Source: an uncultured Acidobacteriia bacterium
GTDB taxonomy: Bacteria > Acidobacteriota > Terriglobia > Bryobacterales > Bryobacteraceae
Direction: 5' to 3'
NCBI GenBank assembly: GCA_903929755.1
Contig: CAIYVZ010000033.1
Location: 1 to 64,000 of the forward strand
DNA: 64,000 nt
The position numbers and the translations under genes are program-made. Positions 8,668-17,267 of this stretch are shown here, piece after piece (the first letter of the stretch is position 1; each line of letters begins with the position of its first letter). Under the pieces are notes generated by a model, which searched no databases, was not told the DNA's origin, and saw only the letters and a program-made list of their open reading frames with translations.

Positions 8668-9758
8668 GCTTGCGCTTCTCTCCGCAGGGGCAGTTCCACG
8701 CGAAACGTCATACCGCGATCCCTGTTAACTTCCGCCGCCAGGGTCCCGCCCAGTTGACGCACAATGTTGGCGGCAATCGACAGGCCCAGCCCGCTGCCCT
8801 TTTCCCTTGTTGTAAAAAACGGCTCAAATATTTTGTCTTGATGCGCCGGTGGAATACCCGGGCCGTCATCCACCACACATATGGCTACTCGGTTGCCCAT
8901 AACCCCAGCTGTCATCCGCACCACCCCCCCGGGGGCGGATGCCTCCACCGCGTTCAGTACCAGATTCAGCAGAACCTGTTTTAATTGCTCGGGATCGGAC
9001 TCAACTTCCGGAATTTCCGGAGCCACTGACGCTTCCACAACATTTTTCATGGCCAACGGAGATTGCGCCACCAGCAGACGCACGGAATCGATCACCGTTT
9101 CAATATCGATGGGCTGAAAACGCGGTGTTCGGGGCCGGGCAAACTCCAGAAAACCCGTCAAAAGCTTGTTCAGGCGCTGGCTCTCCACTTCGATAATCTC
9201 CAGGCAATCGGTGAAGTTCTCGCCAGTCACTTTACCCCGCTTCAGCAACGTGGCGGCCCCGGAAATGCCTTCCAGTGGATTGCGTATCTCATGCGCCAGG
9301 CTCGCTGCCAACTGGCCCACCGCATAAAGCCGCTCAGACCGCCGCAGTTTCTCCACGTTGGCCTGCAACTCCCCATATGCCTTCGTCAATTCGATGGTTG
9401 CCGCTTCCAGTTCCCAGGCCCGCCGCTTCTCCCTGTCTGCCAGAATCCCGGCAATGATCCCCGCAACGCCAAAAATCGTCAGCTCCACCACCTGATCCAG
9501 CGCATTATCCGGGGAAACACGGTGGCTGACCAGAATGTACGGTGCCTGCGCGATCGCCACCGCCGCGGTCGCAAACGCGGCACCCCTCCAGCCTGCCAAA
9601 ACTGCGGCCATCAGCAGCGGAATGAAGTTCAAATGGTGGAGAGAATTCTCAACCTCCACATCGGCTGGGGGGACAATCCACATCAGCCCGGACAACACCA
9701 CTACAACGGCGGCGATTGCCGTAAACCTGGATTCCCGGATGATCTTTGTTAGATGCAC
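8664..9758 (-). CDS. Membrane histidine kinase, partner of the NtrC-type regulator
   Basis: About 364 residues from the GTG at 9758. It has three or four N-terminal membrane helices in about 120 residues ('FTAIAAVVVVLSGL', 'FIPLLMAAVLAGW', 'LTIFGVAGIIAGIL'), a short coiled linker, then the H-box 'LAHEIRNPLEG', N-box 'VLLNLVLNAVEA', and G boxes 'DDGPGIP' and 'GSGLGLSI'. There is no large periplasmic domain, so the signal is probably sensed in or near the membrane. The frame stays open to 9995, but the longer N-terminus has no protein-like features and would overlap the divergent promoters. If the sigma-54 element at 9773-9788 is used, the leader would be only a few bases, so an internal start (ATG at 9683) is a less likely alternative. 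Confidence 0.88.
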   Translation of the reverse strand: MHLTKIIRESRFTAIAAVVVVLSGLMWIVPPADVEVENSLHHLNFIPLLMAAVLAGWRGAAFATAAVAIAQAPYILVSHRVSPDNALDQVVELTIFGVAGIIAGILADREKRRAWELEAATIELTKAYGELQANVEKLRRSERLYAVGQLAASLAHEIRNPLEGISGAATLLKRGKVTGENFTDCLEIIEVESQRLNKLLTGFLEFARPRTPRFQPIDIETVIDSVRLLVAQSPLAMKNVVEASVAPEIPEVESDPEQLKQVLLNLVLNAVEASAPGGVVRMTAGVMGNRVAICVVDDGPGIPPAHQDKIFEPFFTTREKGSGLGLSIAANIVRQLGGTLAAEVNRDRGMTFRVELPLRREAQA

Positions 9759-9772
9759 GCTGGTATTTTCAC

Positions 9773-9788
9773 TGCAACTCGGATTCCA
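9773..9788 (-). promoter_or_regulatory. Sigma-54-like -24/-12 element for the kinase/regulator genes
   Basis: Read on the minus strand the site is TGGAAT-CCGAG-TTGCA, against the consensus TGGCAC-N5-TTGCA; GG and GC are correctly spaced. The transcript would start near 9762, just before the GTG at 9758. Confidence 0.45.
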
Positions 9789-9818
9789 ACCATAAGTTAT
9801 TGGATTCACTGGCCACGG

Positions 9819-9834
9819 TGTCCCATATGGTACA
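9819..9834. promoter_or_regulatory. Upstream operator-like palindrome
   Basis: TGTCCCATATGGTACA is an inverted repeat with one mismatch. It is a diverged copy of the perfect palindrome at 9852-9867. The centres are 33 bp apart, about three helical turns, so two dimers would bind the same face. It probably binds the NtrC-type regulator encoded next door. Confidence 0.5.
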
Positions 9835-9851
9835 GCCAGCCTCGGATTCGA

Positions 9852-9867
9852 TGTCCCATTTGGGACA
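9852..9867. promoter_or_regulatory. Perfect operator palindrome between divergent operons
   Basis: TGTCCCATTTGGGACA has 7-bp arms and a 2-base centre. TGTC...GACA ends are common in sites of NtrC-family activators. It lies about 50-60 bp upstream of the plus-strand sigma-54-like element and about 70 bp from the minus-strand one. Confidence 0.55.
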
Positions 9868-9907
9868 ATACTCCCGGTGCGGCCGTCTGAAATCAACAGC
9901 TTGCAGA

Positions 9908-9923
9908 TGGCAGCTGAACTGCT
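9908..9923 (+). promoter_or_regulatory. Sigma-54-like -24/-12 element for the efflux operon
   Basis: TGGCAG-CTGAA-CTGCT keeps the invariant GG and GC ten bases apart. The predicted transcript start near 9933 is almost at the chosen GTG start of the outer-membrane component, which weakens either the promoter call or the start call. Confidence 0.35.
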
Positions 9924-9934
9924 TTCTCCTGAGC

Positions 9935-11152
9935 GTGCAGCATCGAAGCCTGGTCTCAATCCTCCTCGCGACCAGTGCCTGGGCCCAATCATCACCCCTT
10001 ACCCTGGCCCGGGCCCTGGAACTCGCGCAGACAAATAATCCTCAACTCGCCGTGGCCTCCGCCATCGGCGATGGTGCCCGAGCTGCCATCACAACGGCAA
10101 AGGCACGGCCGAATCCCGAGTTGAACTACCTCGCTGGCCGGCAGTCTATTACCCAGAACAGCGCCATCCCCGGAGCCTTGCAGCACTGGGGAGTTTCCCA
10201 GTTGCTTGAGCTTCCGGCGGTCCGCCAGTCGCGGCTTGCGGTGGCCGAGGCGGGCCGCCAAAGCACGGACTTCCTGCTGTCCGAAACCCGTCTGGCGCTC
10301 CGGGGGGCAGTAAAACAGGCTTTCTATCAGGCGCTTCGACGCCGGCAGGAAATCACCCTCGCCGAAGATAACCGGCGCATCGTGGATGATTTCGAACGTC
10401 GCATCCGCATTCAGGTAGAGGTCGGCGAAGCGGCTCGTCTGGAACTCATCCGCGCCGAAACCGAGGTCAATACCGCCAGCGCCCAACTGCGCAGTGCGCA
10501 ACTTCGGTACACCACGGCCATCGCGCAGTTGCGCGCGCTGCTTGGAGTCCGCGCCGATGAAGATTTGAATCTGCAGGGTGCTCTCGACCCCGCGCTCGAC
10601 CTGCCGCCCTTTGCAGAACTTCGCGTTGCCGCCATTTCATCTCATCCCTCGCTCGGCCGGCTCCGGGCCGAGGTCCTGCGCGCCCGCGCTGCTCTCCGTA
10701 ACGAAGAAACCCTCCGCAAGCCCCAGCCAACACTCCTGGCCGAGTATGAACGCCAGCCAGACATCAACTACTTCCGCCTGGGCATTAGTATCCCCATCCC
10801 CCTTCTGAACAAGCGGCAGGGCCCCATCGCTGAAGCCGCCGCCGGTATCGCCCAGGCCACCGCCTCCACCAGTTCCCTCGAATTGCAGCTCGCTTCGCAA
10901 CTGGAGCGGGCTTACGGCGAATACCAGGTTGCCGGCCAACAAGTCCATGCCTATGAGGACGGCAGTCTGAAGGAGGCCGAAGCAGCCTTGTCCGCCGCCC
11001 AGACCGCCTATCGCCTCGGCGAACGGGGCATCCTCGAGGTTCTTGACGCACAGCGTGTCCTGCGCAGCGTCCGCTACGACTATCTGAATGCGCAGTTCGA
11101 CCGACAGTCGGCGCGCGTGGAACTGGAGCAACTACGTGGTTCTGATTTCTAA
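9935..11152 (+). CDS. TolC/CusC-like outer-membrane efflux protein
   Basis: About 405 residues from GTG 9935: a short signal peptide ('SLVSILLATSAWAQ') and two outer-membrane-efflux-protein repeats, each starting with a long helix ('LTLARALELAQTNNPQL' and 'AISSHPSLGRLRAEV'). Coiled segments rich in Ala, Arg and Glu form the periplasmic tunnel. The second half contains 'FRLGISIPIPLLNKRQGPIAEA', a typical TolC-family strand-turn. The frame stays open upstream to 9746, but that region holds the regulatory sites. It should form the outer-membrane exit of the tripartite RND pump encoded by the next two genes; its end overlaps the adaptor gene by 17 bases. Confidence 0.88.
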   Translation: MQHRSLVSILLATSAWAQSSPLTLARALELAQTNNPQLAVASAIGDGARAAITTAKARPNPELNYLAGRQSITQNSAIPGALQHWGVSQLLELPAVRQSRLAVAEAGRQSTDFLLSETRLALRGAVKQAFYQALRRRQEITLAEDNRRIVDDFERRIRIQVEVGEAARLELIRAETEVNTASAQLRSAQLRYTTAIAQLRALLGVRADEDLNLQGALDPALDLPPFAELRVAAISSHPSLGRLRAEVLRARAALRNEETLRKPQPTLLAEYERQPDINYFRLGISIPIPLLNKRQGPIAEAAAGIAQATASTSSLELQLASQLERAYGEYQVAGQQVHAYEDGSLKEAEAALSAAQTAYRLGERGILEVLDAQRVLRSVRYDYLNAQFDRQSARVELEQLRGSDF

Positions 11153-12320
11153 AGCGCGGCTCATCAGCCGCTTTTCCCCTCTGTTGCTGGCTCTGTACCT
11201 GTTGAACTGCAACCAAGGTCCGGCCACCCCGCCGAAAACCGCCGAAACGGTGCCCCGACCAGCCAATAACCCCAGGGAGATCACGATCTCTCCCGAGATC
11301 GCCCGGCAGATCCGTGTCGGAGCAGCGACGTGGAAGGATGTGGTCGGCAGCTTTCGCGTCCCGGGCCGCGTAGAGGCGGATGAACGCCGTATTACCCGCG
11401 TCAGCGCCCCGGTCGGTGGCAGAGTAGCCGAGCTTTTATTCCAGCCCGGCGAAACCGTGAAGAAGGGGCAGATCCTCGCTGTCCTGCGCAGTGCGGAACT
11501 CTCTGAGGCGCAAAGTCAGTTACTGAAGGCCCTCACCCAGCAACAGTACGGGCAGCGAGCAGTCGGCCGGGCTCAGCAATTGCTCGATGCCGGCGTAATT
11601 GGCTCAGCCGAACTCCAGCGCCGCCAGACCGAGCTAACCCAGACCAATGGAGAAATCTCCGGCTTTCAGGATCACCTCAAGTTGCTCGGTATGACCGATC
11701 AGGCAATCAGAACTCTGGAAACAACCCGCACCCTGAACGCTCAAATTTCCGTGCTTGCCAGCGAGGAAGGCACCGTTATGGAGCGTAAGGTGACGCCGGG
11801 GCAGATTGTGCAGTCGGCCGACACTTTGTTCGTTCTCGCCGATTTATCGTCGGTCTGGATCATCGCCGATGTTCCGGAACAGGCCACCGCTGGTCTTGCC
11901 GTGGGTAAGACAGCCGAGGCTGAGGTGGCCGCCTACCCAGGCAAGCTGATTCGGGGCAGAATCTCATTCGTTAGCGCCCTGGTGAATCCGGAAACCCGCA
12001 CGGTACAGGCTCGCATGGATGTTGGCAACGCTGACCGCCGGTATAAGCCGGCCATGTTGGCCAACATGGTCCTGAAAGAGGGGGCCAAAGCCCAGAGACT
12101 TGTACCGGGTACCGCACTCGTGAGGGAAGACGACAAGGATTTTGTGCTGGCCGAGGTTCGGCCAGGAACGTTCGCGCTGCGTGCCGTCACCCTTGAGGGC
12201 GAATTCGATACCTGGCGTGTTCTGACGGGCGGTCTGCAGGATGGCGAGAAGATCATCCTCGACGGCGCGTTCCATGTGAATAATGAGCGGAAGCGCACCG
12301 CGCTGCTGGGGAGCCAGTAA
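11136..12320 (+). CDS. Periplasmic adaptor (CusB/HlyD family) of a metal efflux pump
   Basis: About 394 residues. A lipoprotein-type signal ends in 'YLLNC', so the protein is probably lipid-anchored in the periplasm. The barrel-sandwich (lipoyl) halves are 'VSAPVGGRVAELLFQPGETVKKGQ' and 'LASEEGTVMERKVTPGQIV', flanking a helical hairpin rich in Gln and Leu; the beta-barrel follows ('SSVWIIADVPE'). GTG 11136 is chosen because GGAG lies seven bases upstream and the lipobox then falls about 25 residues in. It links the inner-membrane RND protein to the outer-membrane channel. No CusB-type methionine cluster is obvious at the N-terminus, so copper/silver specificity is not supported. Confidence 0.9.
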   Translation: MVLISKARLISRFSPLLLALYLLNCNQGPATPPKTAETVPRPANNPREITISPEIARQIRVGAATWKDVVGSFRVPGRVEADERRITRVSAPVGGRVAELLFQPGETVKKGQILAVLRSAELSEAQSQLLKALTQQQYGQRAVGRAQQLLDAGVIGSAELQRRQTELTQTNGEISGFQDHLKLLGMTDQAIRTLETTRTLNAQISVLASEEGTVMERKVTPGQIVQSADTLFVLADLSSVWIIADVPEQATAGLAVGKTAEAEVAAYPGKLIRGRISFVSALVNPETRTVQARMDVGNADRRYKPAMLANMVLKEGAKAQRLVPGTALVREDDKDFVLAEVRPGTFALRAVTLEGEFDTWRVLTGGLQDGEKIILDGAFHVNNERKRTALLGSQ

Positions 12321-12322
12321 CC

Positions 12323-15300
12323 ATGCTGAGCGCCCTTGTTGAAAGCGCCCTGAAACACCGGGTGGTCGTGATCGTCACCGCGGCCATCGCGCTGGGCTTC
12401 GGTGCGGACGCCACCCGCAAACTTTCGGTGGACGCCTTCCCTGACGTTACCAATGTTCAGGTGCAGGTAGCCACGGAGGTCCCCGGTCGGTCGCCCGACG
12501 AAGTGGAACGTATCGTGACCATCCCGGTCGAGATCGGCATGACGGGACTGCCCGGTATGACGGAGATGCGGTCGCAAAACGAACCAGGGTTATCAATCGT
12601 GACCCTGGTGTTCGAGGACAGCACCCCGGTTTACTTCGCCCGCCAGTTGGTGGCGGAGCGTCTGGGTGACGTAAAGAGCCGCCTCCCGGAAGGCATCCTG
12701 CCCACGCTGGGCCCCGTCTCCACGGCGCTCAGCGAGGTCTACCAGTACACCCTGGATAATCCGTCGGATGGCCAGAAGGCGCTCACGAAGGCCGAACTGG
12801 TACAACGCCGGACTGCGCAGGACTGGGTGGCACGGCCCCTGCTCCGCTCCATTTCCGGGGTCGCGGAAATCAACTCCACCGGCGGCTACGTGAAGCAATA
12901 CCAGGTTCTGGTGGACCCCTACAAGCTCAATTCCTACGGCCTGAGCATTCATGAGGTCCGCGCCGCGCTGGCCCGCAACAACGCGAATTCCAGCGGCGGC
13001 ATTCTGCCCCAGGGCCCCCAGGTCTACCTGGTTCGCGGCCTGGGCCTCATAAAAACGATTGACGACGTCGGTTCCGTGGTCCTGAAAGAAAAAGGGGGCA
13101 CTCCGGTGTATATCCGCGATGTGGGCGAGGTGAAACTGGGCGAGGAAGTTCGCTACGGGGCCATGCTCAAGGGCGGCTATACCGAATCCGTGGGCGGCAT
13201 CGTCATGATGACCGCAAGCGGCAACGCCAAGGAAATCGTCTCCCGGATCAAGGCTCGCGTTGAGGAGGTCAATTCGAAGAACATGCTGCCGGACGGCCTG
13301 AAAATCGTGCCTTACTATGACCGCAGCGTGCTTGTGGATGCCGCCGTACATACCGTCACGAAGGTCCTGGGCGAGGGTATCTTGCTTGTTGTCATCGTGC
13401 TGTTCCTGTTCCTGGGCGACCTGCGTTCCAGCATCATCGTCATCGCCACTCTGGTCCTGACGCCGGCGCTGACCTTCCTGGTCATGAACCACTACGGTCT
13501 CTCGGCGAACCTGATGTCTTTGGGCGGGCTTGCCATCGCCATCGGCCTCATGGTGGACGGCTCCGTGGTGGTGGTGGAAAATGTCTTCTCGCAACTCGGG
13601 CATCATCCCGGGCAAAGCCGCCTGAAGACGGTCCACAACGCCGTCATGGAAGTAGGTACGCCGGTCATTTTCGGTATCTGCATCATCATCCTGGTCTTCC
13701 TGCCCCTGATGACGCTGCAGGGGATGGAGGGCAAAATGTTTGCGCCCCTCGCCTTCACCATCGCCATTGCCCTGGCCATTTCGCTGGTCCTCTCGCTGAC
13801 CATTTCGCCGGTGCTTTCTTACATGTTGCTGAAGGGCGGGAACGAACACGACACGCTCTTTGTACGGCTCATGAAGCGGCCCTATGTCGCCATGCTGACG
13901 TGGGCCACCCGTAACGAGTTCAAGACCGTGGGCCTCGCCGTCATTGCGTTCGCGGCCTGCATGTCGCTCTTTCCCTACCTGGGGACTTCCTTCATTCCGG
14001 AACTCAAAGAAGGCACCATCTCCCCCAACGCTGACCGCGTACCCGACATCTCCCTCGATGAATCGATCCTGATGGAGATGGAGGCCATCAAGAGAGTGCA
14101 GAGCGTTAAGGGGGTGACGAACGTGGTATCCCGCCTTGGTCGCGGGGAGTCTCCCGTGGATCCCGCGGGCTATAACGAGTCCGATCTGATGGCCCAACTG
14201 GCCCCCGTGGAGGAACGCCCCGGCCGGACGCAGGAGATGATCGCCAATGAGATCCGCGAAAAACTGTCGGGGTTACCCGGCGTCAACCTTGTGATGGCGC
14301 AGCCCATTTCCGATCGCGTTGACGAAATGGTTACCGGAGTTCGTGCCGATATTGCGGTCAAAATCTTCGGGGACGACCTCGAGACGCTGCGGGCACGAGC
14401 CGACGATGTAGCCAAAGTGGCGGCGTCAGTTCGTGGCACGGCGGACATTAAGGTGGATCGCGTCACCGGTCAGCAGAACCTGAACGTGGTGATCGATCGC
14501 CAGGCGATTGCTCGCTATGGCCTGAGCGTAGCCGATGTAAACGATGTGATCGAAGCCGCCGTCGCCGGGCGGGCCGCGACGGAAATCTACGAGGGAGAAC
14601 GTCGCTTCCAGGCAGTGGTCCGCTACCCCGAGGAATTCCGCAACAACCTCACGAAGATCCGGAACATCATGATTACCGGCGCAAACGGCGCGCAGGTGGC
14701 ACTGGGGAATTTGGCCCGGATCGAACTATTGGAGGGCGCGTCGCAGATCAAGCGGGAAATGGGAAAACGCCGGATTGTGATCGGCGTGAACGTGAAGGAC
14801 CGCGATTTGGGGGGCTTTGTGGCTGAACTTCGTGAGAAGGTGACCAGACAGGTAAACCTGCCTCCCGGCTATTACTACGAGTGGGGCGGGCAGTTCGAGA
14901 ATATGGAGCGGGCGCGGGCCCACCTTACGGTGATTGTACCGATTACCATTGGGGCCATTTTCTTTCTCCTGTTCCTCCTGTTCGGCTCGCTGCGGTTCGC
15001 AACCCTGATTATTTTGGTGTTACCGTTTGCCTCCATGGGCGGGGTGGCGGCGCTGTATTACAGCGGGGAGTACCTTTCCGTGCCTGCGTCGGTTGGGTTT
15101 ATCGCGCTGTGGGGTATCGCCGTTCTGAATGGCGTGGTGCTGGTCTCCTGCATCCGCGGTTTGCGGGCGAAGGGCATGGCGCAGGCAGAGGCGGTGCTGG
15201 AAGGAGCGAAGGCCCGGTTCCGGCCGGTCATGATGACGGCGACAGTGGCGGCGCTGGGGCTGATTCCCTTCCTGTTTGCGACGGGGCCTGGATCGGAGGT

Positions 15301-15430
15301 CCAGCGCCCCCTCGCAGTGGGTGTTATCGGAGGTCTGGTCACTTCCACGCTGTTGACGCTCATTATGTTGCCCGCACTCTACCGGGTATTCGAAGGAAAG
15401 GAAAAAGCGCACGAGTTACCCGCCATTTAG
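12323..15430 (+). CDS. Heavy-metal RND efflux pump, CzcA/CusA family
   Basis: The 1035-residue protein is full length. It starts 'LSALVESALKHRVVVIV', has 12 predicted membrane helices and two large periplasmic loops, and carries the family motif 'PDVTNVQVQV' after helix 1. The helix-4 proton-relay motif reads 'AIGLMVDGSVVVVEN', which mixes the AIG of Cu/Ag pumps with the VDGSVV of Co/Ni/Zn-type pumps, so the metal cannot be assigned. It exports cations or periplasmic metal with proton entry. The gene starts two bases after the adaptor stop and ends the operon; expression is probably set by the divergent two-component system. Confidence 0.93.
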   Translation: MLSALVESALKHRVVVIVTAAIALGFGADATRKLSVDAFPDVTNVQVQVATEVPGRSPDEVERIVTIPVEIGMTGLPGMTEMRSQNEPGLSIVTLVFEDSTPVYFARQLVAERLGDVKSRLPEGILPTLGPVSTALSEVYQYTLDNPSDGQKALTKAELVQRRTAQDWVARPLLRSISGVAEINSTGGYVKQYQVLVDPYKLNSYGLSIHEVRAALARNNANSSGGILPQGPQVYLVRGLGLIKTIDDVGSVVLKEKGGTPVYIRDVGEVKLGEEVRYGAMLKGGYTESVGGIVMMTASGNAKEIVSRIKARVEEVNSKNMLPDGLKIVPYYDRSVLVDAAVHTVTKVLGEGILLVVIVLFLFLGDLRSSIIVIATLVLTPALTFLVMNHYGLSANLMSLGGLAIAIGLMVDGSVVVVENVFSQLGHHPGQSRLKTVHNAVMEVGTPVIFGICIIILVFLPLMTLQGMEGKMFAPLAFTIAIALAISLVLSLTISPVLSYMLLKGGNEHDTLFVRLMKRPYVAMLTWATRNEFKTVGLAVIAFAACMSLFPYLGTSFIPELKEGTISPNADRVPDISLDESILMEMEAIKRVQSVKGVTNVVSRLGRGESPVDPAGYNESDLMAQLAPVEERPGRTQEMIANEIREKLSGLPGVNLVMAQPISDRVDEMVTGVRADIAVKIFGDDLETLRARADDVAKVAASVRGTADIKVDRVTGQQNLNVVIDRQAIARYGLSVADVNDVIEAAVAGRAATEIYEGERRFQAVVRYPEEFRNNLTKIRNIMITGANGAQVALGNLARIELLEGASQIKREMGKRRIVIGVNVKDRDLGGFVAELREKVTRQVNLPPGYYYEWGGQFENMERARAHLTVIVPITIGAIFFLLFLLFGSLRFATLIILVLPFASMGGVAALYYSGEYLSVPASVGFIALWGIAVLNGVVLVSCIRGLRAKGMAQAEAVLEGAKARFRPVMMTATVAALGLIPFLFATGPGSEVQRPLAVGVIGGLVTSTLLTLIMLPALYRVFEGKEKAHELPAI

Positions 15431-15460
15431 TGCTAGAATCATAGTTTCGCCTAAACACCA

Positions 15461-16015
15461 ATGTTACTTAGTATCAAGGAGATGGAGGTCCGCAAAATTG
15501 CCTTTGCGGAGACCTGGCAGCCCTCGGAATTCGACTTTACGGATTCCGGTGTCAGCCAGCTGGCCCCCCTGTCGGCTGAAGGCGAAGCGGAACTCTTCCC
15601 CAATACTGGTGGCGAGTTGCGGATTCAGGGGCGGGTCAAATCGGTTCTCTCCACCGAATGCGACCGTTGCCTGGCGCCGACCACTTACACAGTGGATGCC
15701 CCCTTCGACCTGTTTTATAAGCCAGCGACTGAGCTGGCGCAGTTGCAGGACGAGGTTGCGCTGGATGACGGGGAAGCGCAGATTGGTTTTTATGAATTGC
15801 CGGGCCTGGAACTGGAAGATATTCTCCGGGAACAGGTCCTGTTGCAGATCCCGATGCAGAGGTTGTGCCGTAAGGATTGTAAAGGAATTTGCCCGGTATG
15901 TGGCGCCAATCGCAATGAGGTTTCCTGCCATTGCGAGTCGCATCCGGGTGACGACAGATGGGCCGGGCTTGCTGACTTGCAAATCGGGTCCATCCACATT
16001 GACCGTGTAGACTAG
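15461..16015 (+). CDS. DUF177/YceD-family protein
   Basis: The 184-residue protein belongs to the YceD/DUF177 family, which is linked to 23S rRNA accumulation and is usually encoded just before rpmF. It shows the conserved 'ECDRCL' motif (about residues 65-70) and the C-terminal 'CRKDCKGICPVCGANRN' cysteine cluster followed by 'CHCES', probably zinc-binding. The order DUF177-rpmF-plsX seen here is the standard bacterial arrangement, with a 13-base gap to rpmF. The start at 15461 keeps the family N-terminus; a possible -10 (TAGAAT) lies just upstream after the efflux operon. Confidence 0.88.
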   Translation: MLLSIKEMEVRKIAFAETWQPSEFDFTDSGVSQLAPLSAEGEAELFPNTGGELRIQGRVKSVLSTECDRCLAPTTYTVDAPFDLFYKPATELAQLQDEVALDDGEAQIGFYELPGLELEDILREQVLLQIPMQRLCRKDCKGICPVCGANRNEVSCHCESHPGDDRWAGLADLQIGSIHIDRVD

Positions 16016-16028
16016 GTAAAAGACAGAA

Positions 16029-16211
16029 ATGCCGAATCCGAAAAGAAGACACTCGAACGCGCGTACACAGACTCGCCGCGCCCATGATGCGCTGAGCAAG
16101 CCGTCGCACGCAGAATGCCCCAACTGCCACGAACCCAAGATTCCTCATCGGGTTTGCCCCAGCTGCGGCCAGTACAAAGGCCGTGAAGTGATTGAAACCG
16201 CAGCGGAATAG
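16029..16211 (+). CDS. rpmF: Ribosomal protein bL32
   Basis: The 60-residue large-subunit protein starts 'MPNPKRRHSNARTQTRRAH', and carries two zinc-ligand pairs, 'CPNCHEPKIPHRVCPSCG', so it is the zinc-binding form of L32. The 'YKGREV' ending is also typical. It is flanked by DUF177 and plsX. Confidence 0.96.
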   Translation: MPNPKRRHSNARTQTRRAHDALSKPSHAECPNCHEPKIPHRVCPSCGQYKGREVIETAAE

Positions 16212-16235
16212 TTGCCGAACAATCCATCTCAGCGC

Positions 16236-17258
16236 ATGGTAACCATTGCCGTAGACGCGATGGGGGGCGATAAAGCCCCGGTCCCCGAAGTTGAGGGCGC
16301 AATCCACGCAGCAAAACAATATGGCCACCGCGTCATTCTTGTAGGCGACCGGCAGACCATTCAGGAACATCTGGATGGTCATGCTACGGCGCGTAAACTG
16401 CCTATCGAGATCCATCACACCAGTGAGCGGATCACGATGCACGACCACGCGGCGAAAGCGGCTCGCACCAAGAAAGACAGTTCGATGCACATCTGTGCCC
16501 GGCTGGTGGCCGATGGCAAAGCCGACGGGTATGTTTCCGCCGGCAACACTGGCGCGTGCATGGCCATTGCCAAGATGGTGCTGGGCAAAGTTCCGGGCGT
16601 TGACCGTCCGGCGCTTTCCGGTGTCTTCCCTACCCTGAAGGGCTCGCCCGTGGTGGTAGTGGATGTGGGTGCCAACGTGGACTGCGAACCGAAGATGTTG
16701 GCGCAGTTCGCACTGATGGGCGAGATATACAGCAGGCTGGTGCTGAAGGTGAAAAGCCCTCGCGTCGGCCTTCTTTCCATTGGTGAAGAGGAACACAAGG
16801 GTAACTCCCTGACCAAAGAAACCACCCCCTTGCTGAAGGAACTGGATTTCAACTTCATTGGCAACGTGGAAGGCCGGGATCTGTTTTCCGGCGGGGTCGA
16901 CGTAGTTGTTTGCGACGGCTTTGTGGGCAACGTGGCGCTCAAAGTGAGCGAGGGCCTTGTGGAGTTGATCCGCAACCTGCTGAAGGAATCGCTGGCGGCC
17001 ACGCTTTCGAGTAAGATCGGCTACGTCCTTTCGCGCTCGGCGTACAAAGACTTCAAGAAGCGGCTGGATTACTCCGAGATTGGGGGCGCGCCACTGCTGG
17101 GCTTGAAGGGCGTTTGTATTATCTGCCATGGCCGCTCGGATTCGAACGCAATTAAGAATGCGATCCGGTCGGCTGCGGAATTTGCATCCAGCCATATCAA
17201 TCAGCGCATCAAAGAAGAACTCGCCCTTATCAAAACGGGCCTGGCCAAAACGGGCTGA
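16236..17258 (+). CDS. plsX: Phosphate acyltransferase PlsX
   Basis: PlsX makes acyl-phosphate from acyl-ACP, feeding PlsY in phospholipid synthesis. About 340 residues begin '[14 protein letters not shown]', the family signature; 'GNTGACMA', 'DVGANVDC' and 'GFVGNVALK' follow in the expected order. ATG at 16236 gives the canonical N-terminus; the frame also opens from a TTG at 16212 that directly follows the rpmF stop and would add eight residues. Next to rpmF as usual, although fabH does not follow; a DsbD-type gene does. Confidence 0.94.
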   Translation: MVTIAVDAMGGDKAPVPEVEGAIHAAKQYGHRVILVGDRQTIQEHLDGHATARKLPIEIHHTSERITMHDHAAKAARTKKDSSMHICARLVADGKADGYVSAGNTGACMAIAKMVLGKVPGVDRPALSGVFPTLKGSPVVVVDVGANVDCEPKMLAQFALMGEIYSRLVLKVKSPRVGLLSIGEEEHKGNSLTKETTPLLKELDFNFIGNVEGRDLFSGGVDVVVCDGFVGNVALKVSEGLVELIRNLLKESLAATLSSKIGYVLSRSAYKDFKKRLDYSEIGGAPLLGLKGVCIICHGRSDSNAIKNAIRSAAEFASSHINQRIKEELALIKTGLAKTG

Positions 17259-17267
17259 GGTGTTCTG

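Noticed and set aside
9746-9934. Longer start for the outer-membrane efflux protein
   Set aside because: This stretch contains the palindromes and promoter elements and would put about 63 unrelated residues before the signal peptide.
12593-14197. A long minus-strand frame opposite the RND pump gene
   Set aside because: No motifs, His/Gln/Asp-biased composition, and the plus strand holds a clear full-length pump.
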